Under the pieces are notes generated by a model. It was given only the letters and a program-made list of their open reading frames with translations, was not told the origin of the DNA and did not search any database. A stretch of DNA of 64,000 nt from Turbatrix aceti (lineage: Eukaryota > Nematoda > Chromadorea > Rhabditida > Panagrolaimidae): the NCBI GenBank assembly GCA_963969345.1, contig OZ017767.1:2232001-2296000 (forward strand), in the 5' to 3' direction. The position numbers and the translations under genes were made by a program. Below, piece after piece: positions 19,804 to 31,368 of the stretch; positions within the stretch are counted from its first letter, which is position 1, and every line of letters begins with the position of its first letter.

Positions 19804-20878
19804 TTACAAAAACCTTTTTGTTGTATTGGTTCCGGAATGCTGAGGTGTAACAGCCGAATGCAGTGTAATGGATACCTGTGTTACGCCAGGAATTATTCGG
19901 CCAATTCGTCGATTCTAACAATGACAAAAATTAAAAAAAACATTAAAATAAAAAACAACTTACAAAAGATTTTTTCATTATGGAACTTCCGGTAATCAAA
20001 ATAAACGCAGGTGCACTCATTTCAATAAAAACGCCAGCCATTACAAGTTGGAAAGAAAATTCATTAAATTGCAGTGCGGGAATCTGACTAAATACCTAAA
20101 TTTATAAATTTAATTTCCCGTATTTATTGTAACAGTTTATTACCTGTCCCAGTATGTTAATTAATTTGCTGCAAAATATTAAAAGACTGCAAAAAAATAA
20201 TCTTCTGTCTTCCTTCATCATTTTTGTCGAACCACTATTTTGCACGATTGCTTTTTTATGCCGCGCCAAGCAGAACAAGGAAATGACATTTAGAAACAAT
20301 TCTGCAATCCAGAAAACAAAAAATACGATGGCCATTACGGTTGATTGGTGTTCAATGTTGAAGCTATTAACTTTGTGTGTGAATCTGGATACTCCAACAG
20401 GAAAATGAACAATTGTGTATTGGGCAAATGGAATATTTATAGTTGCCAAAATAGCAACCAAAAATGCCATCAGCCATGTTCTAAATTTTATCCTTTCCCA
20501 GAGCGAACGGTTACTTTTGTTCAGGTTGATGACAGTCCAACAGCGATTCAAAGTAAGAAAAAAATTTACAGTGATGCCAAATGTTATTGAAAAGTAGGAC
20601 AAATAAATTGAAATTGAAAAACCGATACTTCCAGGTTCTATTTTGTGAATCAGTGGAATCAGGAATGGCGCCTGGAAGGCATAAAATAGACTGCAGTTTA
20701 AAATGATGGCCACAATGCTGCTCACGGAGAGTAAAACAAAAGTTTGAAAATAGTACGATTTCAGATTCGGTTCCGCTTTCGAGCTGGAAACAATAGTGAA
20801 AATTGTTAACACGTACACGAATATCGTAATTACAGATAGTATGGCATTAACAATAAATTTAAAATCCGATGATTCCAT
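19804..20878 (-). CDS. Serpentine chemoreceptor G6
   Basis: Exons 20144-20878, 19964-20095 and 19804-19914; 325 residues. TM3 and TM4 regions are nearly identical to G5 at the DNA level (20472-20766), but the third extracellular loop (FPVGVSRFTHKVNSF), the TM5 end and the tail differ. In TM7 the tryptophan of the family PAWIL motif is phenylalanine (PAFILIT). The tail is the longest of the set (36 residues, NRRIGRIIPG, ending TTKRFL). The first-exon donor is GTAATA, less canonical than in the paralogues. Confidence 0.87.
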
Positions 20879-21625
20879 TCCTGGTTAAAATCAGAGCAAT
20901 GTGCAAAAAATACGAATAATAATTCTATGCGAATAATTATACGAATAGTATAATACACTATTTATTTGCGATGCTTTGTGGTCGCGTGTGCAACTTGCTC
21001 ATGCGTTGAAAACAGATTCCAGGCAACATACAATACAAATGATATCAAAGTTTTGTACAATTTCAAAACCTTGAATGCCAAACCCAGAACTCAAAACAGA
21101 ATCTAAGATTTGTTAATAACGACGTTGTCAACCTAACAGTTACTGTAATATTGCATCTGTTTATTCTTTTCCAAAACATGCTCGCTAATCTTTTTTCTTG
21201 AAATCTCACATCAGCATGTAGCAACGGACGGAAATGAGGTACAGAAATATTTTTACAAAATGATGCCAGGCGGTGATTTGCGCCCTGGGTAGACGTTTCC
21301 GTCACGTCACGTGTATAATAATTAACAGACAATGCTGTCTTAAAATACAAGACGTTGTTATTAACGTTAAAGGCAAAAGTCTAGCGTAGGTGTGATATTA
21401 CAAAAACAATCATTTTTATGTATAATATTCTGTTTTTTGTCATCAATACAAAAAACAGTTTCTCTCGACAAAACGAAAAAAAATATCATTTTGAAAAAAT
21501 TGTTTTAACAACCAGTTTAATTTTGAACCAATGAGATTGTTAAAGGAAAACACGTAAAATGCGAAATCATGGAAGATCATTTTAGTTAAGCCAAGCACAT
21601 TTGTAGCAGTAAAAAATCAGTTTTT
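20879..21625. other. Spacer between receptors G6 and G7
   Basis: AT-rich; no gene or RNA seen. Confidence 0.4.
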
Positions 21626-22681
21626 TTAAAACGCCGCGGATTTCGTAGAAGCTAAAGGAGTTGTCGACGGTATTGTTTTGACGACTCGACGTTTCTGTAA
21701 ATATCAAAAATTGACTCTCAGTTTAAAAGTTAAAATTTAAAAAAAAACTTACAAATGCTTTCTTCATTATCGAACTCCCAGTAATCAAAATCCAAGCCGG
21801 TGAGCTGAGTTCAACGCAAATTCCTGTGATTGCCATTTCGTATGCAATGTCGGCATCAATTAGGGAAACATGCATCAAAAACTAAAACCAAAATGTTTTA
21901 TCATTGATATATATAAAAGAGTCCCCAGTTTAAAAACTGTTCTTACCTGTCCCATAATGTTAATTAATTTGCTGCAAAAAATAAAAAAGCAACAGAAAAA
22001 TAGTTTTCTGTCTTCTTTCATCAACTTTGTTGGACCGGCTGAATTCATGATGACTTTTTGATGACGATTGATAAAAAACAACGATACAACATTTAACAAA
22101 AATTCCAAAACCCATAATACGAAAAAAGTTGCGCCGAGTACGGTAGCCTGATGGTGGATGCCAAAAATGGCTTTCTTATGCGTGAAAGACGGATGCCCAT
22201 CGGGGTGGTGAACAATTGTGTACTCAGCGAATGGGATGTTTATCGTTGTCAGAAAAGCAACGGAGAAAGACGTCAACCAAGTTTTGAGCTTTATGGTTTC
22301 CCAAAATTTACGATTGCTTTTGTGAAGATTGATTATTGTCCAGCAACGGTTGAGAGTCAGAAAAAAGTTAACTGTGACGCAGAATTCGACCGCAAAGTAT
22401 AAAATGTAAATTGCGGCGGCAAATAAAACGCTACCAGGTTCTATTTTTTGGAAAAAAGGGTACATCATGGGAGCTTGCAAACTCCAGGTGAGAAAGCAGT
22501 TCAGCGTAACGGCTACGATACTGCTGGCGGAAAGCAAAACAAAAGTTTGAAAAAAATACGACTTTAAATTGGGTTCCCATTTTGAAGATGAAATAATTAT
22601 GATGATAGTTAGTAAATACAAAATCACGGTTATCACCGCAAAAATTGCGACTACAATAAATTTGTAATCCGGGGTTTCCAT
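21626..22681 (-). CDS. Serpentine chemoreceptor G7
   Basis: Exons 21947-22681, 21753-21881 and 21626-21694; 310 residues. The start (METPDYKF) aligns with the paralogues; an in-frame ATG lies five codons upstream (MCAQE). Distinctive features are an aromatic TM5 region (LGATFFVLWVLEFLLNVVSL) and EDRKLFFCCFFIFCSK in TM6. TM7 reads ELSSPAWILITGSS; tail KRRVVKTIPST. Confidence 0.87.
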
Positions 22682-23066
22682 TTCTTGAGCACACAATAAA
22701 TAAGTGAGCTCAACAACTAATAAGAAAAAATAAAGAATCTCATCTACGCGTTATCTCATTACGTGCGAAAAATCATCGACGTAGATATTGTACCCGAGAA
22801 CTAATTAATTTTTATACGCTACCTGCGTCTTATTAACATAATGACATGCAAAAAGTTCGTCGGCTAACATAAAATGTTTTCTTTAAAAAAATTGCATTGA
22901 AAGTTTCAAAGCACGTAACCGCTTTCAAATTTTGAATTAACGAAATGATATTCGGATCTATCCAAACCCGTCTATCAGTTTATTGAAGACAACTAATATG
23001 CATGTTGTTTCCAAAACTCATTACTTGCTCAGTTTTATAACAACTCCAAAATAAAAACCAAAACCG

Positions 23067-24162
23067 TTAAAAAACAGCTGAAGTTGTAATGGATAACGGT
23101 CCGCCGATTGGTATAACTTTGCCGATTCGTCGTTTCTGCAACGGAAAACACTTTAAAAATAATACAATTCCACAAAAATAAATAAACTCACAAAAGCTTT
23201 TTTCATTACCGAGCTCCCAGTAATCAGAATCCAAGCAGGAGAACACATTTCGATGAATATTCCCGTCATTGCAATCCGATAAGCGATTTCGAAATTCATT
23301 ACAGGAATCTGAATAAATATCTAAAAAAGGTTTTAAAGTTATTTTCAATTATGATTCCTTGAACCAGTGTTAAAAAATATATTTAAATGTCATAAAAAAA
23401 TTAACACATCTGATCAGTAAAAAATGTGTTTACCTGTCCCAAAATGTTGATGACTTTGCTGCAAAAAATAAAGAGACTACAGAGAAATAATCTCCTGTCT
23501 TCTTTCATTAATTTCGTAGAACCATGCATTACTGATTTTTGGTGCCGTGCCAGGTAGAATAGCGAAATACTGTTAAGAAAGAATTCAGTTATCCATGCAA
23601 TAAAAAATGTGACACCTAATACTGTAGATTGATGGTGAATTCCAAAGCTGTCAACTTTATGCGTCCATTTTGAAAAGTCATCCGGTATGTGAACAACCGT
23701 ATACTCGGCAAAGGGAATATTCAGGGTGGTCAGGAAGGCAACAGCAAACGAAGCCAGCCAAGTTTTGACCTTCAGATCTTCCCAAAAAGTGCGATGCGCT
23801 TTGTGCAGGTAGATCATTGTCCAGCAACGATTGAACGTGAGAAAGAAATTTAGAGCCAAACTAAATTCAGCTGAGAAATAAGAAAAGTAGATTCCAACAG
23901 TGAATACAATACTTCCGGGTTCAATTAACCGGATTAATGGCAGCATTAAGGGCGCTTTAAAAGACCAGGTAAGGAAACAATTTGTTATTATTCCCACAAT
24001 GCTGCTTGCAGACAACAGCACAAATGTTTGAAAAAAATAGGACTTTAGTCCAATTTCCCATTTCGAGTTGGATACGGTAATGACGATCGTCAGGACGTAC
24101 ATGAAAATTGTTGGCACAGCGAGCAGCACGACGACAATGAAAGGAATATTAGCGACATCCAT
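23067..24162 (-). CDS. Serpentine chemoreceptor G8
   Basis: Exons 23434-24162 (243 codons), 23192-23320 and 23067-23135; 308 residues. Start chosen at MDVANIPF; an in-frame upstream ATG at 24219 would add 19 mostly polar residues. TM3 ends FFLTFNRCWTMIYLHKAHRT, with IYL in place of INL, shared only with G9 (VYL). TM6 begins KEDRRLFLCSLFIFCSK; TM7 EMCSPAWILITGSS; tail KRRIGKVIPIGG. With G9 it forms a sub-group with a two-codon shorter first exon. Confidence 0.87.
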
Positions 24163-24707
24163 TTTTTGTGTTTGATAGAAAAAATAACAGTTGCAAGGAG
24201 CATGCGAGTTCAGAGACAACGATAATACTTTGTATCATTAAAAAAATATTATCTCAACAATTTGGAAGTTGTGGTGGCCTAATTAGTATGTTTTCTTCAT
24301 CTATTTTTCTGCCGTAAAAGCTGAGCTGAAGTGTTGTTGCCTATTTATGCGTGATAAGATCGAACGGAAATCTTGTCTTTTTAATTTGTGATACTTTGGT
24401 TTGCACGTCTGCTTTTTGAAGCATTATAATACCTGTTTATGTACACGGTAACAGTTAGCATTTATTCTTAGCATTTTGGAAAACAGTTTATTTTTGCAAT
24501 GTTAAAATGACCTGCTTACTAGTAATTGTAAATAGATTTAAGTTGAACATAGACAGTTATATATTTGGATTTTTTGTATGTGATTGATTACATTTTTATG
24601 CCACTTCCTCAGTGATTATTAATATTAAAACATAGTATTTCTGGTACTAACATAAATAACAAAAAGTACACTTCAGTGATACAAACCTGTAGCAAAATTT
24701 TGACGAC
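24163..24707. other. Spacer between receptors G8 and G9
   Basis: AT-rich; nothing recognised. Confidence 0.4.
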
Positions 24708-25966
24708 TCATTGCTGTCTTAAATTTGAAATTTTGCGTTGCGCCGGTGTAGAAATTGTAATGGATATCTGACCGCCGACATGTAGTGCTTTGCCAAATCG
24801 TTGTTTCTGTGAATATAAATATTAATTAAAAAATAAAACTGGATTCAGTGGAAAAACGTTACAGTAAAAAAAACTCACAAATGCTTTTTTCATCACGGTG
24901 CTTCCAATAATCAGAAACCAAGCGGGAGAACTCATTTCAACGAAAATGCCCGTCATTACCACTCGATAGGTTACGTCAAAACTGATTACAGAGAACAAGG
25001 AAAATACCTAAAATGCAAAATAAAAATTTTATTTTATTTTCAATGATCACGATCTAAACAGTGTTGCATGACATATACAAAACTATTTTGTGCCAGATAC
25101 AAAATAATTTATAATTGTACTTCCTACGCTCTAATTTTTGAGCATTGTGCGTTCTGAATTGTTTTATGAACACTTTTGCTATCTTTAGAAAAGTTAAGTT
25201 CACTGTGGTTTGTCAGTTTTTTTGACCTGTTTCTCACCTGTCCCAAAATGTTGATAGCTTTGCTGCAAAAAATAAAAAGACAGCAGAGAAATAATCTTTT
25301 GTCTTCCTTAATCAACTTTGAAAATCCAACATTCCCGGTTTTTCTGTGTCGAGCCAGGTAAAACAAAGAAAGCAGGTTCATGAAAAACTCAGCAACCCAT
25401 GCAATGAAAAACGTAATTCCAAGTACGGTAGCTTGATGATGGATGTGAAAGCTGTCAACTTTATGCGTAAAAGTTGAGCAGTCACCTGGGTGGTGAACAA
25501 TCGTGTACTGAGCAGAGGGGATGTTCATGGTGGTCAGAAAAGCGACCGCAAATGATATTAGCCAGGTTATGTATTTGACACGTTCCCATGTCATACGGTC
25601 GGCACTATGCAGGTAAACCATGGTCCAGCAACGGTTGAGAGTGAGAAAAAAATTCAACGTTATGCTGAGTTCGGTTGAAAAGTATGTAAAATAAACGGCG
25701 GTAATCAGTGAAAAACTGTCCGGTTCAATATTTCTTATTAGAGGGATCAAAATCGGTGCTTTTAAGGACCAACACATGAATAAATTACAAATTATTGCCA
25801 CAATATTGCTGGATGACTGTATAACATACGTTTGAAAAAAATAGCATTTTAAATTTGATTCGGATTTTGAATTCATAACAGTTATCACAATTATCAAGAA
25901 GTACAGTAAAATCGTGGGAACTCCAACGGCTGCGACGGTAATAAACAGGTAGTCGCCGATTTCCAT
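24708..25966 (-). CDS. Serpentine chemoreceptor G9
   Basis: Exons 25238-25966, 24879-25007 and 24708-24806; 318 residues. First gene of the array in transcription order. Its first intron is 230 bases, the longest among the nine. TM3 ends FFLTLNRCWTMVYLHSADRM, extracellular loop with HHPGDCSTFTHK, TM6 KEDKRLFLCCLFIFCSK, TM7 EMSSPAWFLIIGST (W kept, following I replaced by F). Tail KQRFGKALHVGG, 32 residues. Confidence 0.86.
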
Positions 25967-27220
25967 TTTGTTTGGAAAAAAATACAATTATAACTGCTCC
26001 GCGATTTTTTTTCCAACGAGTAAAAATGTAACACCACTAACTTTATCGTACGTGATAGTTGGAAACTTTGAAGTTTAAAAATTTTATTTACGTGGTCGTT
26101 ACACAGAGTTTCTGAAAAAATGTAATATGTAATTTTAAAACGAATATCAATTTTTTGGTCGAAAATTATAGGTTATCACTGTCACAACTTGGTTGAATAA
26201 AAAAACACAGAAATCCAAAACAATAATTTCAAGGCCAACAAAATGGTACAGTTAAGATTTCCGTTTCACATTAAAACCACCTAAATGCTTAACTAAAAGT
26301 GCCGAGATGGCGTGCACCTTTACGCTGCCCCGGTTCACTCCGGATGACGCAAACAGAAAAAGTTTGCGTTGTGGGTGGGCAACACAGATTTGTATTGCAG
26401 GCTTTTAACCGTAATAGTGCATGTAACTTTTGTACTTCAAAATCTAGGCGATGATAGATAACCTTTGTACTCATATCCGGTTAAAAAGATTTTTGAATTT
26501 TGCTTCCGTCTGATTCAAGTCAGTTATATTTATGCAATAAATGTTTCGAAATAATTTTACGAACATGTACTGAATTTTTTTATTTCAGATGTTGAAATTG
26601 TTTCCCTTTATGAGTTTCTAAAGTAGTAATAACCACCGCCCTGCGTGCTAATCTGAAACAAAAAATTTTTTGAACGTATTTATTTGATAAGCAGTTACAC
26701 AAAAATAACAACATATTTATTGTGTAACATAGAAATTAAAAGTAACACTTGAAAAAAAGAAAAAAAATAACTGATTTTTATATATGGCACACTTTTTGCG
26801 TTTAGAAATGCAGTAAAAAATAATTTTTTAACTTTAATATTCTAAAATTCATACGTTCTATGTACGTAAAACTACGTCAGTTATTTATTTATTGTAAATG
26901 TTTTAATAATGTTGTTATTGTCTGCCAAAAAATCATGGATAATTTTGTTTGACTTTTTCAAAAAAACACACTGTTGAATGTTAAAAAACGAGAACACAAA
27001 CTTTGAAAAACGAAAAGTGTGTGTTCCTTTTGTTTTTTTCAAGGAATTTTTAAGTTGACGCATCTGTTTACTCAAGCACATCATTACGCTTAAACAAAAA
27101 CGAATGAACAGGTGAATCACCGGGACTTACTTCCCGACTAATGTGCACACAAATGAAAAACTGACGGAAATTCAGTTCATCCGGCGTCACACGGGTGTGT
27201 AATAAACTGCACAGTTTGAA
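25967..27220. other. Spacer between receptor array and thaumatin-like gene 4
   Basis: 1.25 kb, AT-rich. No coding or RNA gene is supported. Confidence 0.4.
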
Positions 27221-27972
27221 ATGGCTGTCAAACGTGTTACAATTCTGTTATTCCTTGTCTTTACAACTTTTGAAGGTGAGAAAATATTTTCACTGGTTCT
27301 GAAAATTGGACATAAATATTAGCAATTTCAGCCCGAAATGTTCACATCTTTAATCGGTGCAACTTTCCGATCTGGCCTGCTTGGAAGGATGTCAGCGGCT
27401 TTTTAAAGTATCCTGCTAAAGGCGGAGCTTATCTCGCCGAAAATCAGTCCGTGTACATTGACTGCCTGGAAAACTCTCGTTACCACATCTGGGCCCGTAC
27501 ATCTTGCAACAAGAATTTCAACTGTGAAACAGGCAGCTGTGGAAAATCTCTTTATTGCAATAGTAACTGGACAGAGTCCGGGCCGGGTGTTGTCGAGATC
27601 GCTTTCAACATGAAGAAACCAGACGTCTACGATATTTCATTTGTCGACGGATTCAACGTCCCTGTTGTTTTGAAACCGATAAAAGGTAGCGGTGACTGTA
27701 GGCTTATCGGCACGGATAACTGGGTTACACTCGTTAATTGTCCCGATCCTTTGACGGTATACAAAAACGACCGTCGCATTCTGTGCCTCAACCCGTGCAC
27801 GAAGTTCGGCACAGATGAATATTGCTGCACAGGGCATAATAACACTCAAGAAACATGTGGCAGCACTCCTTACGCTGTTTACTTCAAAGACCTTTGCCCT
27901 AATTGCAGAACCTACAAATTTGACAATGCGACATTTACCTGCAGAAATCCGAGCTACAATGTTTTTTATTGT
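27221..27972 (+). CDS. Thaumatin-like secreted protein 4, divergent
   Basis: Exons 27221-27275 and 27332-27975 (stop 27973-27975); 232 residues. It keeps the 55-base, phase-1 first exon encoding the signal peptide (MAVKRVTILLFLVFTTFE). Fold blocks are present but altered: CNFPIWPAW, WARTSCNKNFNCETG, VYDISFVDGFN (FYD changed to VYD), DEYCCTG, CPNCRTYKFDNATFTC. The glycine-rich TPQGGGARL loop is replaced (YPAKGGAYL). The residue before LENSR is a cysteine absent from the other copies, giving 17 in total. Codon use is more AT-rich than in genes 1-3, and the gene stands alone without a companion HFGK peptide gene. No clear TATA box. Confidence 0.92.
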
Positions 27973-27975
27973 TGA

Positions 27976-28708
27976 GTTTATTGCGTGCTTGCCTTTAGTT
28001 GTGTTTTGTTATCACGAGTTATGCCGTTATGTATTTTTGGAAAGAGCATCGGTAACAGAAAATAAACTGAACTGCTCTTGAATGAATGTGTATGTAAAAA
28101 ATTTGAAAAATTTTGCATTTTTGGAAATGGTTATTGAATTAACGGAACAATGGAAAAAAACTTTGAAATGCGATAAAAAATGTGTTAAAAGAAATAACTG
28201 AAACCCATTGTGGTTACGTTACTAAACACAAAATAAAAAACCAAAATGCTTTTTGCATAAAAAATATTTATAAACAATTTAGGCAATACAGTTAATAAAG
28301 ACGATGTTAAAATAACTAATTTCGTTTGTAAACCCTTAAAATACATAAAAAAAACATACTAAAAACTGTTTTCGAATGTCCTTTTTAAAAAAAAAAAAAC
28401 GAAAAATACATACATTGTTTTTGACAGTAAATGTCTTTGTTGGTAAAAGAATCGAACAGTACTCACATTCGAGGCTAGTTTTTTTTTTGACTATACTTAT
28501 ATTTTTTGACGGGTTAACGCGAATCCACAAAAAAAACTTATGTTACGGTTTTTGTGATAACCTGAAAAAAACATTTTTGTCTGTAATTGATGACAAATAA
28601 ATAGTTATTATGTATTTGATGTAGGATAAAAAACATTGTTCTTTTACGACAGAACTTTGATTTGAACACTGTTATGAAACTGCGGTTTTTAATATTTGTG
28701 ATAAAAAA
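27976..28708. other. AT-rich spacer
   Basis: No gene seen apart from the 3' flank of thaumatin-like gene 4 (AATAAA near 28060). Confidence 0.4.
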
Positions 28709-28734
28709 CAAATAGCCTTTTTGGGAGCTACAGT

Positions 28735-28807
28735 GCCTCTTTAGCTCAGTTGGTAGAGCGTGGGACTTTTAATCCCAAGGCCAAGGGTTCGAGCCCCTTA
28801 GGAGGCG
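28735..28807 (+). tRNA. trnK-UUU: tRNA-Lys (UUU), copy 1
   Basis: 73 bases, no intron. Acceptor stem GCCTCTT/AGGAGGC (one G-U pair), D arm GCTC...GAGC, anticodon arm TGGGA-CTTTTAA-TCCCA with anticodon TTT, T arm with GGTTCGAGCCCC, discriminator G. A and B boxes are canonical. A T-run (28818-28822) follows as the Pol III terminator. The 27 bases directly upstream (ACAAATAGCCTTTTTGGGAG and on) are shared with the two other copies. Confidence 0.95.
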
Positions 28808-29356
28808 GAAAGACACCTTTTTGCGTCAAAAAAACGTAACTGATATCGACCAACAAAAAACGAAATAACTGTTTTTACTCCGAGTTCAAACCGTGCCCTT
28901 TTCACCCCTGTCGTACTTACTACATATTTATCTTTTAGGTGTTAAAGCTGTTGATCGAATTTTTTTTTGATCAATAGGGTTTATTCTTCGATAAACTACG
29001 TTAAGTTTTGTTGTTAGTATAGAAAAAATATAGGACGCGGACTATAAAAATTTTTTCTACCAGCCTTTTTTTTTGTCATTTTTTGAAACCTCAATAGTGA
29101 CGCCACAGTTTTCGAATTTTTGCGTTTTTTTAACAAAAAAGCGTATTGAAGTTGGCCGATACGCTTTTTTTGTGTTTTTCTGCATTTTTTGAATACACAC
29201 ACTGAAAAATCCAGCGCAGAAGCGATTTTTCCGAAATCTGCTAAAATTGCTTAAAACATGCGGATTTCAAGGCACGATACGCTTTTTATTCAATTCACCG
29301 TGTTTTTTACTCTTTCACAATAGTTCAGAACGATAATTACAAATTTTTGGTCGTAT

Positions 29357-29595
29357 GTTGCATTCTGAGACAGGCCGTAGTGCAACCAGCATCTTGTTGT
29401 ATTCTGAGACAGGCCGTAGTGCAACCAGCCTCTTGTTGTATTCTGAGACAGGCCGTAGTGCAACAGGCCTTGTTGCATTCCGAGACAGGCCGTAGTGCAA
29501 CAAGGGAGGGAAAGACGCTATCTCGCTTGTTGCATTCTGAGACAGGCCGTAGTGCAACAGGTCTTGTTGCATTCTGAGACAGGCCGTAGTGCAAC
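29357..29595 (-). repeat. Hairpin repeat array R1 (six units)
   Basis: Six 30-base units that begin GTTGCA and end TGCAAC on either strand, so each can fold on itself; the conserved middle is CTACGGCCTGTCTC (minus strand). Some units read GTTGTATT instead of GTTGCATT, which weakens the stem. Spacers are 7-9 bases except one of 27 bases. Confidence 0.85.
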
Positions 29596-29600
29596 ACGAA

Positions 29601-29676
29601 TGACAGCAGCGGGGATCGAACCCAAGGCTGCGGCGGCGCACAAAAAAGTGAACGCGCTCTACGCGCTGAGCCACAA
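29601..29676 (-). repeat. tRNA-like module t1
   Basis: Minus strand: A-box-like TGGCTCAGCGCGTAGAGCG and B-box GGTTCGATCCCC separated as in a tRNA gene, with a D-arm-like GCTC/GAGC. No good acceptor stem, so it is a tRNA-derived sequence (SINE-like head), not a working tRNA. Confidence 0.6.
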
Positions 29677-29766
29677 ATACATTCGAAAACCCTAACTGAA
29701 ACACTCAAGAGCGAAGGGTTCTTCCCTATTCTGAATATGAGTTTTTTAGTTTAATTTTTTAACCGT

Positions 29767-29841
29767 CTTTGTGGCTCAGCGCGTAGAGCGTTCCCTTTTT
29801 GTGCGCCGCTGCAGCCTTGGGTTCGATCCCCGCTGCTGTCA
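29767..29841 (+). repeat. tRNA-like module t2
   Basis: Plus-strand copy with the same A and B boxes. It differs from t1 by a few bases in the region corresponding to the anticodon arm. Confidence 0.6.
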
Positions 29842-29846
29842 TTCGT

Positions 29847-30044
29847 GTTGCACTACGGCCTGTCTCAGAATGCAACAAGCGAGATAGCGTCTTTCCCTCC
29901 CTTGTTGCACTACGGCCTGTCTCGGAATGCAACAAGGCCTGTTGCACTACGGCCTGTCTCAGAATACAACAAGACCTGTTGCACTACGGCCTGTCTCAGA
30001 ATACAACAAGTCGTGTTGCACTACGGCCTGTCTCAGGATGCAAC
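29847..30044 (+). repeat. Hairpin repeat array R2 (five units)
   Basis: Five 30-base GTTGCA...TGCAAC units on the plus strand, with one 27-base spacer matching that in R1. Confidence 0.85.
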
Positions 30045-30359
30045 AATATAGGACGCGGACTATAAAAATTTTTTCTACTAGCTTTTTTTTTCATCGTTTT
30101 TATAAAGATTACTTCATGAAGAAGCTGTTTCCTTCAAAAACGCATATTTTGTTTTGCGACCTGAAAAATGAAGAGTCATTTTCAGTTTTGCCTAATTTTG
30201 ACAAAATTACATCCGTGTCGTCATCACAGATGTAAATGTAACGAAATCATACTTTTTTTTTGACGACATGATTTTCCAGAAGTAAAATGTCGTGTTTTCC
30301 GGAAAAGTTGGAAAGTGATTTGAAAATTGAAGTAAGCTTGTCAATTTTGCCGATTTTAT

Positions 30360-31368
30360 TATATTGTTGCATCCTGAGACAGGCCGTAGTGCAACACGAC
30401 TTGTTGTATTCTGAGACAGGCCGTAGTGCAACAGGTCTTGTTGTATTCTGAGACAGGCCGTAGTGCAACAGGCCTTGTTGCATTCCGAGACAGGCCGTAG
30501 TGCAACAAGGGAGGGAAAGACGCTATCTCGCTTGTTGCATTCTGAGACAGGCCGTAGTGCAACACGAATGACAGCAGCGGGGATCGAACCCAAGGCTGCA
30601 GCGGCGCACAAAAAGGGAACGCTCTACGCGCTGAGCCACAAAGACGGTTAAAAAATTAAACTAAAAAACTCATATTCAGAATAGGGAAGAACCCTTCGCT
30701 CTTGAGTGTTTCAGTTAGGGTTTTCGAATGTATTTGTGGCTCAGCGCGTAGAGCGCGTTCACTTTTTTGTGCGCCGCCGCAGCCTTGGGTTCGATCCCCG
30801 CTGCTGTCATTCGTGTTGCACTACGGCCTGTCTCAGAATGCAACAAGACCTGTTGCACTACGGCCTGTCTCAGAATGCAACAAGCGAGATAGCGTCTTTC
30901 CCTCCCTTGTTGCACTACGGCCTGTCTCGGAATGCAACAAGGCCTGTTGCACTACGGCCTGTCTCAGAATACAACAAGAGGCTGGTTGCACTACGGCCTG
31001 TCTCAGAATACAACAAGATGCTGGTTGCACTACGGCCTGTCTCAGAATGCAACATACGACCAAAAATTTGTAATTATCGTTCTGAACTATTGTGAAAGAG
31101 TAAAAAACACGGTGAATTGAATAAAAAGCGTATCGTGCCTTGAAATCCGCATGTTTTAAGCAATTTTAGCAGATTTCGGAAAAATCGCTTCTGCGCTGGA
31201 TTTTTCAGTGTGTGTATTCAAAAAATGCAGAAAAACACAAAAAAAGCGTATCGGCCAACTTCAATACGCTTTTTTGTTAAAAAAACGCAAAAATTCGAAA
31301 ACTGTGGCGTCACTATTGAGGTTTCAAAAAATGACAAAAAAAAAGGCTGGTAGAAAAAATTTTTATAG
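30360..31368 (-). repeat. Right inverted arm of foldback element
   Basis: Reverse complement of 29042-30050. It contains mirrored arrays at 30366-30563 (five units) and 30815-31053 (six units) and mirrored tRNA-like modules at 30569-30643 (-) and 30734-30809 (+). Confidence 0.85.

Larger units (their letters stand above)
29042..30050 (+). repeat. Left inverted arm of foldback element
   Basis: Pairs with 30360-31368 around a centre at 30205. Order of parts: AT-rich leader, six hairpin repeats, tRNA-like module (-), 85-base linker, tRNA-like module (+), five hairpin repeats. Confidence 0.85.

Noticed and set aside
26080..26130. A possible last exon of a tenth receptor (TTTTTTCAG followed by a short frame).
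   Set aside because: It gives only KLCVTTT before a stop and no TM7 exon or receptor sequence lies upstream.
29357..31053. Regularly spaced 30-base repeats resembling a CRISPR array.
   Set aside because: The window is eukaryotic, the spacers are 7-9 bases and repeat themselves, and the array is mirrored in an inverted element.
29347..31120. Many overlapping reading frames with repeating LHYGLSQNATR or CCTTACLRIQQ motifs.
   Set aside because: They are translations of the 30-base hairpin repeats, occur on both strands and in several frames, and have no start or splice context.
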